From assembly GCA_963556695.1 (NCBI GenBank), contig CAUWAG010000006.1, positions 558,001 through 622,000 on the forward strand: a stretch of DNA of 64,000 nt. The letters are read 5' to 3'. How positions within the stretch are numbered: the first letter of the stretch is position 1; each line of letters begins with the position of its first letter. The stretch is from Anthostomella pinea. Lineage: Eukaryota > Ascomycota > Sordariomycetes > Xylariales > Xylariaceae. The notes under the pieces are model-generated. The model did no database searches. It was not told where the DNA came from and was given only the letters and a program-made list of their open reading frames with translations. Position numbers and translations under genes: made by a program. Shown piece after piece: positions 52,336 to 64,000 of this stretch.

Positions 52336-55300
52336 TTTGGGGTCTTGGCCGGTTGGTTTGCGATCGAAGAATGAAGCGTGGTAAGTATACAGATTATTCT
52401 GAGCTGTGATGTCTGTATCGGCGAAGGTGTCCTATCTGAGGATGTTGAGACGGCAGCGTGTTATTACTACCTCCTTATATGGTCGTCCGATCTTCCGATC
52501 TCGAACTCATCCAGTCCATTGAGTTTCCGTCTAACACCCACATGACGAGCTCAAGCATCGATGCTGACGTCCGATTTCTTGGCGCTTCATCATCGCGGTG
52601 CCAAACAGTTGGAAGTTGGCAACTGCCCCCCAAGTCACAATAATCCGTAGCGCATAGTATATCGGGCGCACAAGGCTTGGGCCTTGGCTTCAGCTGGTTG
52701 GAACCCGGTAGCTCAACGTCACCCACGAGTCGGCATGAGTTTCCCCGCAAACCTTATAGCATGCAGGGAAGATCCCGCGAGCAGTCATTGGAGTTGGGGC
52801 TGCGACGGCCTGGGTGAGTCGCAAGCAAGCTCTCGGCTGGACTATGCCAACTTTTCCGTAACTCGACGGCCCGTTGACGGCTAAGATTGTTGATTCATGG
52901 CCCTGAAGATTCGAACACAGTCACAAAAATTCCCGTCGCTGCTTCCATGGAGGCCAGCACGGAAGAGGGAAATCCGCCAGAGCATTACGTCCGCCCGCGA
53001 TTCACGCGTAACATCATGCGAACATCAGCGATGCATGTGCCATGTGGCCACCAACTCGGCACTTGCCCCTATTCCTGTTGAATGGCGCGCAAGCCACCGT
53101 GGCGTTCAGGGAGGTGGCAGTGCACTGAACAGGGCCAATAGGGCATTTTGGGACCACCTAGCTCACAGCAGATCCTTCCACATACACACACACATCACGT
53201 ACCATCACTGAATACACGAAGATCATCCATATGAACCCTCATACACGCTGTTTGACAGTTACCGTCAAGGATCTAGTCTCAGATATTCGCTATTGAGCAG
53301 CAAAAATTAGCCCATTCGCCTCCAGACTTTGCTGTGTGATACGAAAAGAGCTGAAGCTAATGACCTCCAGCGAGGCAATGGTACGTTGAGTGGTATCATC
53401 AACGAGAGAGTGTTCCGGCATGTATTCACACCTGCAAAAAAAAATAAAAATTTGACGGACAGAAACTCCATGACGACGGTGTAAGTCCATGAGGTAGAAA
53501 CGAGCGTAAATACAATACTGTAAGCTCCTCTCATGAGATCCAAACATTCCAGTTAGTACTACTCAAACTACGTCTGGCCATAGGTTACCATAGTCTTCAT
53601 CAGGCATTTAAGTTAGGCCCAGATACCACGACGTTCATCCGCGTTGAAGAAAACAATTTTGGATAAAAGTTTGCTTGGGAAATTGTGGGAGAAGCTTCAG
53701 TTTTGTTCTTTGCACTCATACCCGAGCTTTATGGTTCGTCGAACGTGCGTCATAGCGATGGAGATGGCGTCGGTCTAGGAGAAATCCCGTCTCGCGGGGG
53801 TGTCAGGGTGTCCGCTTCAAGGATCCGGACCGGGGTTTGACCATTGGTATCTACGATAAGCTTGTGCCGATCGATTTTGGGGAGAAACGGCGATGCCTTG
53901 CCGGAATGCCAACCGGAACCAGGATATTTCCGAGCCGCTCCTTTCGTAGGTCACATCTGGTGCCTCAGCTACGTGCCGCAATGTGATCCTTCCCACCCTC
54001 AAGCTCTCATTTGTAATCAGCGAAAGACCAGGGTGATGTCGACCTGATGTCGTCTGATTTGCCTGTGCCGCTTGAGGGACATGTTACTGACTGATTCCTT
54101 TTCGCAAGTAAATCCCCTTTTTGGAAGTGGCATTGCTCATTCAAGGGACGGGTAGTTTCCCCCATGCATCCCCAAGGCATTCTCCAGAGAATATTACATG
54201 ACATGTGCAGAGCGAGCCAAGAAACGGCGGCCGGAGTCCTGAGGGATAACGACAAAGGATCACTGTGACGACACAGAGTCCAACTTGTCCAAGTGCTGGA
54301 AATAGTATGCGATCTTGCAGGATGCCAGAAAGCGGCGTGTGTTATCTGGTGGATGTCTGCTGTCTGCGTGGAGCACTAGGTAGGGCACACTTGACCCTCA
54401 AGGCCGTATTCAGCCCTTCTGTAGGACCTGTAGTCACACCATTGTCCTTGCTACGGCCGTATCCTTTCGGGCTTGCAGCGAAATGAAGGTCTGAACGCCG
54501 ACGTCACGGCAAGACCTTATTCCGCTCCAACTAGCAGCAGTCAGCCTTAGAAGTCAGGGGTACTTTCGCTTTTAATCAACCATGCTTTACCCACAATACA
54601 CACCTACTTTTCTGTGCCTGCATGTGTGTGCCACGTAAATACATAATGTAGCCATGCGGCACACACGCCGTTCTCTGCGCGGGGTGGTCGAACAGCGGAC
54701 TACGCAGAATTATACTTACGAAGTTCGGCTGGTGATAAGGATATTTCTATGGACTAAACCCAGCGCCGAGCCACGATCTCATCGAGCTTACGTCGCGGTG
54801 AGCTGCGGACGCCGCGAACGAACGAGCCGCTGACCTGAGCGAGATCAAGAGACACGGGCTCGGGAAATATCTGGGGACTTTCCACGCAGATGCGACGTCA
54901 GGTCGGGGGGGCTGAGGTGATGTTTCATCTCCTGCATGATAGGCAGTCCGGCGGCGCAGACGTGAATGACAACCGCCCATAGGCTGACGGTTTGGCGAAC
55001 TTTCGCGCGCACGCGGCACATGTGAAGAGATCGAGACTATAGTTGCTCCGCCTCATCTGTCGTAACGTTCAGGGTCTTGACCTTCGTAATGCAGCCAATC
55101 TTCTGGAAGCGGAATACAGTCACAGGGCAGAGACGACGGAATGGACTTCGGAAGATGGGTCGCTTCTCTCATGGTCTTTGGTAACAGTTCAGCCCAATAA
55201 GCGGATCCTTGCTACTGCGACCCTTCTTCAGCTTCCGTTGCTGGGCAGATCATCATCCCCATCGCTGATCCCGTCGCTATGCCTTCAAGGGGGGACTGCT

Positions 55301-55498
55301 TGGTGACATCGGAGTGGACGTTTATTATTCATCATCCCGTCTTCAACTGGATCCAATATCTGTGTCCCGATATCAGATTGATTTGTTATCTCGGCATAGC
55401 TTCTCCATAGCGCTCAAGCGCCGTCTTTTGACCACCGTCTCTACTTTTATAGCCGTCAAGGTAACTACCTTATATAAGAGACTCTAGCCGCTTTGATA
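52336..55498. other. 3.2-kb gene-free region
   Basis: No coding sequence with domain support on either strand; only short overlapping ORFs. The right end is the promoter of the Zn2Cys6 gene, with TTATATAAGAG at about 55470-55480. Confidence 0.4.
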
Positions 55499-57784
55499 AT
55501 GGCTGCGAGCACGTCTAGCTGGCCGGTCATCAGGCCGGTCAAGACTTGCACCGAGTGCAAACAGTCCAAGGTGCACTCACCCCCTTATACACAGCGACGA
55601 AGTCTATCACTGACTAATTCTACAGCTCCGATGTGATTCCAAGGACCAGTCCCCGAATCCGTGTTCGAGATGTCACGCGAGACAGCTCACCTGCACCGTG
55701 GACCCCTCTTTCAGACGGACGCCAGCTAGGAAGTGCGTTTCGGTCCTACTCCTCGCCAGCGTTGCTCTCAGTCCCGTCTCCGACGCGTATGCGGCTAACG
55801 CTTGAATTGTTAAATCGATACAGGCGGCTAGAAGCCATGTCCAAAGAGCTGAACGAGCTTCGAACCCGGCAGGGTGTCAGTGTCAGAGCGCCGTCGACGA
55901 CGAGTACAGAGTCGGGCATCTCTCAGGACGCATCTGCCAATGCACCCTATTCTACGCCACTAATGATAATGGACGACTTCGACCTGGACGAGGCGTCGCT
56001 TAATATTGGTGTTGTTTCCGTCAACTGTCAGTCGGCAGTTGATGCGTTCGAGATGTAAGTTCGCAACAAGACCAGCTTCGTGCTGGCTGCTGATACCCTT
56101 CTACAAAGCACCATGTCGTACTTACCACTGGTTGCAGATTCACTGCCTTCTTCCATCCTCACCTGCCTCTCATCGGAACTATCTCGGTCAATAATATCTA
56201 CCACTCTTCGCCTTTTCTTTTCTGGAGCATCGTCGCCATTGTGGCTTCTCACACGACACTGCCATCAGATGAGAGCCTCTACGAGCGGATAAATGAACCA
56301 TTTCAGCGATTGGTCAAGGAGGAGGCGCTGGAAGCACCACTGCCGTTACACAATATCCATGCGCTCCTGTTTTTGTGCTTATGGCCTCTACCAGTTGATA
56401 AACAGGTAAGTTCGCCCGTAACCCCGTGCCCCCCAGCCCAGAATGTGGTCTTTGAAAAACCATTGCTCTCCATCTTGAAACAAAACTCTGCCACTGCCCA
56501 GGCTGGATAGTTTCTTACATAGGGGATGCGCCTCAATCTCGTATGGGAGTACCATAGCTCACATGCCCACGTGGACAGTCCAAAGATCCGAGTTGGTTGT
56601 ACCTCGGGATTGCTGTAAACTCTGCGTTTTTGATGGGTCTTCACCGACCTGGACCGCCTCCATCGCGATCTATCCGCCTCCTCGCTGAGAGCTCTCACGG
56701 AAGAGCTATGACATGGCTAGGGTGCTTTTACGTCAGCAGCTCGTAAGTTTCATGGAATCGCAACTGACCTACTGGTTACTGACGCGCCCCTGTTAGTCTA
56801 AGCATGCACCTCGGCTTGCCCGCTATGATAAACACGTCGGCAGACCTCGTCACAATTGCAGCGTATCTCAACGAGTACGCAATACCGCGGGACTTCGCCG
56901 CCGAAATCAAGCTCCAAGTCGTCATCACCAACTTTACCAACGTCCTCTCCAACCAATCAAACGACGGAACCGTTGACTCGTCTATCCTGCAACTGCTGGA
57001 CCGGGAGCTCGACACATTGAGAGTTGCGTTCTCCGACCAATGGACGCGCATGCTAGAGTACAGCGTCCTCGTCGGAAAGGTACACTTCCACGCTCTTGTG
57101 ATCACACGAGGGAGGTTGGGAGCAATGCCCCGCGGTATCCTGCTCAAACTGGCCCTCTCTGCCTCCCTGCGCATCATCCACCTCGCCAACGCGCGCTTCC
57201 ACGAGCACGTAGCCGAAACGCACGGCCTGCCCGTCGGGAAGCGGCAGAAGGCGCTCCCAAAGCACTACTTCAAAGGCCTGGCATTCACAACCGGCTTCCT
57301 CCTGCGGTACTTCAGTCTAAACATCACGGCGACGGCGGAGGAGCAGCAGCTCGCCGCGAATCACGTCGTCCTGTCACATACCATATTCAAGGCCTGTGCC
57401 ACAAACAGTCGCGACGAATGGGGGAGGATGGCGTCGCTCTTCGAGACGCTGTGTCAGCAGGCTCCCATGGCTTCCGACCCGCACAGATTACAGCTTTCTG
57501 ACCGCATGGGTGTATTTATGCTGCTGGATGCTATCCAGGACGAGTCGGGCGTCCGAGGCGATGCGCTCGAAATGACGGAGCCCCAGCTCTCGGCGCTGCC
57601 GACGATGCACCCGGACCCGTCTAATATGGGACATCCGGATATGTATGGCGTGTCGTTGGAACCGCCCTGGGGTGCGGACATGCCCTTCACAAATGAGTTT
57701 TGGAGCGATCCGGTGTGGGAGATGTTCAACCTCCCGGGAGCTGCCCCCAATCAGTTTCACTCCAGGCCGTTGGGGATGGACTGA
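55499..57784 (+). CDS. Zn2Cys6 transcription factor (Leu3/War1-like)
   Basis: Nuclear regulator of 609 aa. Exons 55499-55570, 55626-55732, 55824-56054, 56138-56405, 56579-56742 and 56797-57784; all phases agree. The binuclear zinc cluster is split by intron 1: CTECKQSK, then LRCDSKDQSPNPCSRCHARQ, then LTC, with VDPSFRRTPARK after it as in Leu3-type factors. A coiled-coil-like linker follows (RLEAMSKELNELR). The fungal-specific regulatory domain has FTAFFHPHLPLIG, FLFWSIVAIVA, ALLFLCLWPLP, DPSWLYLGIAVNSAFLMGLH and RAMTWLGCFYVSSSL. Convergent with the AtuA-like gene, which is a candidate target by proximity only. Intron 4 (173 bp) is unusually long. Confidence 0.88.
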
Positions 57785-57954
57785 ATAGACACGGCAAAGC
57801 GATGGTTAAGAGGTTGATGACAATGACGATGATGAAGATGATGAACGTGATAAAACGCTGTACTGCTATTAGACTAATGAGACCACGTATAAAAAATACC
57901 ACAACCAACAGTTACCTCATACAAACATCCTCGCACATCCCGACACTCAGCCAG

Positions 57955-60188
57955 CTACACCACCAGCTCCTCCGGCAATTTCAAGTACATCAGCGGCAGA
58001 TACTGCTGCGAGCCATGCACATCGTTCTCCATGAAACTGCCCCCCGGCACGCGCCTCCCAGCCCGCACGCGCGGTATCGTCGCCTTGAACGCCAGCGCCG
58101 GGTCGAAGAAGCCGCTCCACACGATGTCCGTCTCCGGCACGCCCAGCGCGCTCGCCACCGTCTTTTGGCACAGGAAGCCCGACTCCTTGACTGTGCGGAA
58201 GACTTCTGGGGAGGAGAACATGATGTCGAAGGTGATCTCGTACGGGCCGGCGTTCTTGGATCGCACGATGCGGGCTACTTCGCCGATCGTGCCGGAGGAT
58301 ATGAATTGCGTAGGTTGCATGGGCGTCTGGCTGCTGTTGGTTCCGTTGGGGTGGCCTGTTGAGCTGCTTTTGTTTGATTTGATGGCTTTCGATGGGAAGG
58401 GAGCGGAAATCGTCTCCTCGTCTGGAAGCGAAGATCTCTGCCCTTTACCAAGGTTCGACACGGTTTGCGAGAAGAGCATCTTCCGTCTAGTGCCAACTCC
58501 ATTGCCCTTGGCTCCGATCTGCTCCGCCGACTCGGCCTCACAATCGAGAGCAAGGCGCTCTTCTCCCTCCTTAAGGTCCATCAGGTGGTAGATTGAGAAC
58601 TCCGCACAAGGTCCCAGTGGGATCGTCATCTTCCCACCAATACCGAACGCAAAGTTACCTGACGTTGCCTTCTGGCCGGGGTAGCTTCCGTGCTGCGCTG
58701 GTCAGCCCTTGTCACCAAACGGTCCAAATGCTAAGCCAGGGAAGCTAGACTTACCGTGCAAGCGATCTTGGCCGCCGCCGCCACGCTGGTCGCCAAATCC
58801 TGTGTCGACGCCAGGACCTCGGCGATGATGAACAGCTCGCTAGGCGGTGCACCGCTCGGCGCCAGCGGCGCTGTCCCATTGGGCCCGCCGTAGCGGTGGA
58901 AGTCGAGCTCCCAGGTGCCGGGGACACCGCGGTGTTGCTCTTCGGCGTATTGCTTTACGCGTCGGAGCAGCTCGTCGATCTGGCCTAATAGAATTGCTGT
59001 CGAGAAACATTAGCTATGGGTGTTCTCCGGACAAGAAATAGAGTGCTTTTTTTAACGTACGGTCGCGGAAGCTTCCCATAGTGATGGTCCGGTACCCGAT
59101 TACCTTCGCCGCCTCCAGCTTGACTTGATACGGCAGCCCGCTCTCTTGGGCAAAGTGGAACATACTCCCACGCACCCTGACCGTCCTATCGTCCTGCAGC
59201 TGTTCATACGCCGCAGTGTTCAGGTCAAGATACCCGCCAGGCCCATGCAGGATGTCCGGCCGCGACTTCTCATACAGCGTATGCGCCGCCACCGACAGCG
59301 GCGTGCAGCGTGCCTGCGGATCCATCGGCGTGATATCAAACGTGCCGTTCCGATAGACCGATGCCACTGCGCCGTGGGACTTGGGCTGTGCGCAGAGTCC
59401 CCCGCACTCCATGATCTTACCCATGTGGGTGTAGCCACCGAATTGGCGGCGGACTTTCTCGGAGGCCCAGTTGGAAAGGTCGATGCCGGAGATGTGCGAC
59501 GCGTATCCGACGTAGGGAGAGGGGTCGTAGGCGCGCCCGCCGACGATGATGTTGAAGTCCGGGTTGGCGTTCATGGCGTCGAGGAAGGGCTCGGGGCCCA
59601 TTTGGCCAACTATGCGGGGGGAGTCCGCGATGTCTTCTGTTGTGAGGTCTGGGACACATGCGCCGCAGCCGGTGATGGCGCCGGCCTGGAGCCTGTCCTG
59701 GACTACCTGTTTCTCGATCTCGGAGAAGATTGAAATTGTCTTTAGAGAGTAGTGTCTTTGACACAATTAGCACTGTGAAGTCTCAGGATGAGATTGTTGA
59801 TGAACACTCACTCGTTCCCTTCCTCAGCGGCGATCTCTTCAATAACCTTCACCATCTCCTTGACATGCTCATCCGTGCCATCTCCGCCAGCCGAGCTGAA
59901 GATCAGCGGGACTTTGAAAGCATGCACCATCTTCAACAACTTGGACAGGTCTCTGGCGTACGAGCTCCGCGGGGCGCTCATCTCGCCCAGCGCCAGCTTG
60001 CCCGGCCCGCTGTCGGTCGAGCCCGAATCCAGGATCAGAGCGGTAGGCACCTTGGTGGCGACCAGCGGAGCGAGCACGGCCAGCGTCTGGTCTTCGTTGA
60101 AGCCGTACCCGAGCATGCCGACTGGCGTCACGATGTGGCATAGCGGCACCAGGGCCGATTTGGAGTCGACGTCAGCGGCGGCGGGCAT
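57955..60188 (-). CDS. AtuA-like (DUF1446) enzyme fused to a DUF4387 domain
   Basis: Exons 59812-60188, about 59055-59755, a middle exon about 58755-58990, and 57955 to about 58700. Intron 59756-59811 was placed exactly; the other two have clear GTACGT and GTAAGT donors. The start MPAAADVDSKSALVPLCHIV is at 60188. The N-terminal AtuA-like part has GMLGYGFNEDQTL, ALILDSGSTDSGPGKLALGE, PLIFSSAGGDGTDEH, DIADSPRIVGQMGPEPFLDA, IVGGRAYDPSPYVGYA and MGKIMECGGLCAQPKSHGAV. The DUF4387 part has VARIVRSKNAGPYEITFDIM and NDVHGSQQYLPLMYL. Bacterial AtuA takes part in acyclic terpene catabolism; DUF4387 proteins are often encoded beside AtuA-like genes. The fungal substrate is unknown. Confidence 0.88.
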
Positions 60189-61090
60189 GTTCGGGGCAGT
60201 GGTGCAGTTGTGGAGTGTAGGTAGAGCTTCTTCAAGGAAGGTTTCAGGACACAAGACAATAGGGGCAGACAAGTGAGCTGATGAAGCCTGAGAACAACAA
60301 CCCAATCAGCCGTATTTCAAGTCTTTTGACGACGATGTTGTCTCCTACGCTCGGCTTCTCGGCATGATAATACTCATCTAAAACCCCGGCCTTCGCTAAA
60401 GAGTTTACAAGGTGCTGTAAGCCTCCCCTTATTCCCCTGGGGACGGTGATTCGCTCCCCACCCCATGTTCCCCCCATCTCCGGGCATGGCCGATCCTCCG
60501 CCTTTCGCACTCGGTTCCGACCCGCATGTAGCTTATGGAGGGGATGTTTTACCTGATTACCTCTTTATGGTCCGAACAAGAACCTCATGACGTTTCTAAC
60601 ACATTAGTAAGGCTTTGCGATCCAATACGTACGTAGAGGTCGTGTATGGTGTAAAGTTATCCATGCCAATGCCTGTGGGGCCGTTGTACGGATACGGACA
60701 CGGACAAGGACATGGAAACTAGACCGGATATATTCTCGCCAGCTCGCCCTGAATGCTCATCAGTTACCGGTATCGTCTTAGCTGGCTGTTTGGTCTTGTG
60801 TTCACGTTGTTCCAGGATTCAGTCACTGTCGTGGACAGAGGTCGCAGACTTCTTACCCCGGCCCGGATTTGGGGCCGGGGATAAGCTCTTGCTTGAGATC
60901 ACAGAGAACACCCCGACGTCAAAACTTGCGAATTGAAAATTGCAAATGATATTACTCGTGAGGTTGTTAAATATGTTATTACACTCTACAGCATTTCTCT
61001 GGTCGCCTGCATCGTTCTTTCTGTATTTCGACATAGTCTTTCGCGGTTCGCACACGTTTCCTGGGCCTCCATGCTATTATCAAGAAAGTT
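60189..61090. other. Intergenic region
   Basis: Upstream of the AtuA-like gene and downstream of the Cys-rich gene. No gene recognised. A GGACACGGACAAGGACA repeat occurs near 60695-60712. Confidence 0.35.
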
Positions 61091-61645
61091 CTAGAGACAA
61101 CTGCATCTACAATGAGCATCAACCTTGGGAAGAGCTTTGCACTTACTGCAACGAACATGACGACACGCCTCACTATCGCAATAGATCTCACTAGCCGCAG
61201 TGATATAAGAACGGGAGCACTTGCAACACTTCCAGACCAGCTTCGGGCCATTCTGGACACACTCTCGCTCGCAAATACCGCAGATCTCCCGCCCGAGTGT
61301 ATGAGTCTGACAGCGATGCCCCGTGCAAAGACAGAAGGCCCAGAGTAGAGACGACGGATCACGCACGCTGCCGCACTCACTGCAGTGCCAGCTGACTTGC
61401 TTCTTCGTGCTGTTGCACTTGCCGCAGTTCCAGGGCTTGGTCAGGCAGGTCGAGCCGCACGTTTCCTCCAGGTCTGGTTCTTCGTGTACTATAAAATTCC
61501 GCTTGCAGAACGTGTGAAAGTACCCGTGAGTGTACCCGTAAGCTCTACCGATGTTGAGGAGGCTGGCAATCTTGACTTTTTTGCAGTTTTCCCAGCGGCG
61601 CTTGGTGTGCCCGCAGGGGTAGGTGGATTTGAAGCACCTGCACAT
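61091..61645 (-). CDS. Cysteine-rich zinc-binding protein of unknown function
   Basis: 184 aa from the ATG at 61645. Starts MCRCFKSTYPCGHTKRRWEN and carries about 25 cysteines, many in CxxC pairs: CGKCNSTKK, CSECGSVRD, CGICERECV, CCKCSRSY, CSKCKALPK, CRCSC, with several histidines between. This suggests three or more zinc ribbons in tandem. There is no signal peptide or membrane segment. It resembles orphan ascomycete zinc-ribbon proteins, but no named family was recognised. The frame extends upstream to 61864 without another clear start. Confidence 0.6.
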   Translation of the reverse strand: MCRCFKSTYPCGHTKRRWENCKKVKIASLLNIGRAYGYTHGYFHTFCKRNFIVHEEPDLEETCGSTCLTKPWNCGKCNSTKKQVSWHCSECGSVRDPSSLLWAFCLCTGHRCQTHTLGREICGICERECVQNGPKLVWKCCKCSRSYITAASEIYCDSEACRHVRCSKCKALPKVDAHCRCSCL

Positions 61646-62201
61646 GTTGATGGTAGATGTAGGTTCTTGCGAACCAGGGGAAACTGCTTTAGTTGTGTGA
61701 GTAATTGAACAGCTGTTCCTGGTTAGTATGAGGTTCCTGGTTTCCTGTTCCAAAAGGGGGGTCCTATCGTTGGGTGAGTGAGCCTTTATACCACAGACAG
61801 CTCCAGTCGAGAGGGAAACCATGCCTTTCTTACTGACGTTCACACAATGGACTTGTTCAAACAATGAATTGTGATGTCGGAGCCTAACCCGTTCTGAAAG
61901 AAGGGTTCAAGTATTGATTTCTCCAGCATATTCGTTGTCTTTGTCCAAAGGCAACAATGCATCAACCGTTCACATAACCAAATGGCACGGTCATTTGAGA
62001 CCAACGATGACCCTAGATCACCTCAAACAAATTCAGTGGAATGAAGACAAATCGCAGCCTGTCAATAGCGGTCGTAACAGAACAGCTCACGTTTCCAGCT
62101 GCACGATACCCTTTGCGCAGTCCCTAACGCTGTCTTCTAGAGTTGTCCAGCCCTCCTTCCCAAGACCATGGATCAAGTCCTCAGACCGCTTGTTCGGCAC
62201 A
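61646..62201. other. Intergenic region
   Basis: Nothing recognised. Confidence 0.3.
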
Positions 62202-62206
62202 TCAGT

Positions 62207-63135
62207 CTAGTCCCAAACATTCTCTTCCAGCTCGGGCAATCCCTTCTCCGGGTACAAGTTCTTCAAGATCTTCCGGATACGAGGCCAGCTGTACCGGTCT
62301 CCGAAGCCGTAAAGCCTCTCGCCGTTGACACCCGGCGTGATCATAGCTACTACGTAGAGCAGACCGGCGTCGCGAGTATCGAGGTGCCACTGCGGTTGCA
62401 GCTGCGCCAATACGTCCAGGTTCACCCCGTCCCACAGCCACTTGACCATCCCACAGGTACTCTGGATACCCTGGTTCTTCGGGTCGAGAGTCTGGCCTAT
62501 GACGGTGTCCGGAAGTACCGTATTGAAGGTAAAGGACGGCTTCTCCCACCTCATCCAGCCCCAGATACGCTGTTCAAGAAGGGCTTTGAAAGCCATGTAG
62601 GGCTTGATACTCGGCCCCTATGGAGGTGCCTCGCCTTGGGTCTCTTTGATGGCCTCCTCGTTCCACGACCATTCCTTCAGCTTGACCTTCTTGCTCGCGT
62701 CGGGAGCCCACGCAGCCCACGCAGAACTCGTGTAGACGAAGGACTTGACACTGGGCTCGGAGTCCGCCGCCTCGAGGAGCGAGATCATCCAGGGAAGCTC
62801 CTCCTTCACCGCCTTCTCCACGTCTTGGACATCGAGACCGGCGCCACCAGCGACAGCGGCGACTCCAGAGGCTCCTTTGACTGCGGCGTCTGGAACCAGG
62901 CGCCGGGGGCGCTGAAGTCGGCTACCTGGACCAGCTCGAAGCGGCCGGCTCCGTGACGACGCTCAAAGAGTGGCTCCATCCAGATGCATTTGGACGGATT
63001 GCGGACGGTGCCGCGGATGCGGTAGCCCGCTGCGAGGAACTGGTCGACGGCATGGGAGGCTATTAGACCATTGGCTCCTGTCATGAGGATAACAGAGTTC
63101 AGCGGGATGGTTGGCTCGAAGGTCAGGTTCATCAT
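62207..63135 (-). pseudogene. Short-chain reductase (aldehyde reductase/dihydroflavonol reductase-like), frameshifted
   Basis: NADPH-dependent extended SDR. It starts at 63135 with MMNLTFEPTIPLNSVILMTG, then the cofactor loop TGANGLIASHAVDQFLAAGY and RGTVRNPSKC. At about 62889-62896 the frame breaks: two extra bases after GAW shift it, and the continuation DAAVKGASGVAAVAGGAG is in another frame. SFVYTSSAWAAW supplies the Ser region. TAG at 62618-62620 precedes the catalytic YMAFK (YxxxK). The C-terminus has NTVLPDTVIGQ and RKILKNLYPEKGLPE. No splice sites explain either defect. Related to but distinct from the intact ketoreductase at 28097-29363. Confidence 0.82.
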
Positions 63136-63813
63136 GTTGGTTGATGAAAAGGGTTTGGTCGGGGATAAGATGATGTGTTTTCGTAGTGAGGTTGTGTCTG
63201 CGTCACGCTGATGAGTGCGTCTCCTCGCCTCTTATAAGGTCGGTAAGCTCAGCACTGGTCGATGCCTAAGGTTATTAGAGGATTCAGATACGATGATTGC
63301 ATGTACATCCCCCCACACATGCACCTCTCGTGTCCGTCTGACGTCCGCGCTGAAACTGAGGCTATCCGTCGCACTTACGAAGCGTCAACTTTATCAGGTC
63401 CAGCTAGCCAGGAGCGTCAGCACTAGGTTGATTACCTGAGCGCTCTGGAATCTAGGATGCACTGATTGAGCAGAGAGCAGGCGTCGAAAACAGTCACGTT
63501 CATGGAAAACGTGGATGAGTGGCGAGCCGAGTACCTCAGCAAGGCGCAGTGGAACTCCCCTCTCGAATGAAAGCGATTGACACGGGCTTCTTTGTCAGCA
63601 TCATAACACACAAAGAACAGGAAGAATGTACATCAAGGACAACAATCCCTTTATGTTCAAGCTTCTTCCACAAGAAAGTTGTTTCGACGCCAACATGCTA
63701 CATGGGCTTCACGATGCCTATAATACGACGTTGTGGGACGCAACCAACGCCTTCACGACCATCATTTTCCACCACATCTCACCGTACGAGCCACAACCGG
63801 CATACTTGCCATC
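63136..63813. other. Intergenic region between SDR pseudogene and the right-edge gene
   Basis: No gene recognised; possible divergent promoter. Confidence 0.3.
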
Positions 63814-64000
63814 ATGGCCTCATATATTTCTGTCAACCCTCCCTTTCCCTACATCAACCATGCAACTCCGGTCCCGCTGCCCACCTACGACGAGATTGTT
63901 GCCCTGGGCAGCCAACCATCTGCACAAATGAACATCCCAGCGGGGCAAGTACCAGGCCCAACAGACCGTAGCATCGTAAAGATCGGTGAGCACTTCGTAG
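63814..64000 (+). CDS. 5' part of a gene cut by the window edge, possibly a phosphotransferase-family protein
   Basis: Open from the ATG at 63814 to the end of the window (62 codons, no stop). The reading MASYISVNPPFPYINHATP continues to PLPTYDEIVALG and then IVKIGEHFV. An N-terminal run ending in a short VK-G--FV strand resembles the start of fungal aminoglycoside-phosphotransferase-like proteins (often VVKFG-type). The match is weak and the catalytic motifs would lie beyond the window. An upstream overlapping frame is less protein-like. Confidence 0.45.
   Translation, partial: MASYISVNPPFPYINHATPVPLPTYDEIVALGSQPSAQMNIPAGQVPGPTDRSIVKIGEHFV

Noticed and set aside
1..64000. CRISPR arrays, operons or ribosome binding sites
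   Set aside because: The introns, gene families and transposons show a eukaryotic genome, and no regularly spaced repeats of that kind are present.

Overview
The window is nuclear DNA of a filamentous ascomycete (Pezizomycotina). Genes carry short 50-70 bp spliceosomal introns with GTRNGT donors and CTRAY branch points. The fungal families seen are rhodopsin-domain/PTH11-type membrane proteins, a CFEM-like secreted protein, a Zn2Cys6 regulator, a CYP52-like P450, Mzm1, Zuotin and Slt11. Some transposons are full of transition-type nonsense codons, as expected of repeat-induced point mutation (RIP). The species cannot be fixed from the sequence.

Region 1 (1-14.9 kb) is a transposon nest. A Tad/I-type LINE with RNase H lies on the minus strand at 1-5.4 kb. 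Its two ORFs are each still in a single frame but are cut by many stop codons. A decayed AT-rich stretch follows. A complete Tf1/sushi-like chromovirus (Ty3/gypsy with chromodomain) lies on the minus strand at 7606-14485, with 168-bp LTRs and a TGATC target duplication. Two small elements sit inside it, each with a clean target duplication. One is a 557-bp SINE with a tRNA-like head and a tail related to the 3' end of the neighbouring LINE. The other is a 596-bp TRIM (LTR retrotransposon in miniature) with 172-bp LTRs. Removing either one restores the gypsy reading frame exactly.

Region 2 (15-33.5 kb) holds accessory genes: MnSOD with a spliced N-terminal extension, a P450 pseudogene, a rhodopsin-domain protein, a pogo/Fot1 DNA transposon with two TIR pairs, a single-pass membrane protein whose 5' leader contains a tandemly duplicated intron, a divergent ketoreductase/flavin monooxygenase pair, and a second rhodopsin-like protein.

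Region 3 (36-50.5 kb) mixes housekeeping and accessory genes. A DHYC-type palmitoyltransferase has related hairpin repeats in three of its four introns. It is followed by a CFEM-like secreted protein lacking an ATG, then Zuotin, Mzm1, Slt11, an MFS transporter and a secreted PAN-like protein.

Region 4 (51-64 kb) has a GPI-anchored-type Cys/Ser-rich protein, a Zn2Cys6 regulator convergent with an AtuA-like/DUF4387 fusion enzyme, a Cys-rich zinc-binding protein, a short-chain reductase pseudogene, and the 5' end of a gene that runs off the right edge. Many accessory genes carry single inactivating changes, so the locus looks like a decaying, transposon-rich accessory region next to conserved core genes.
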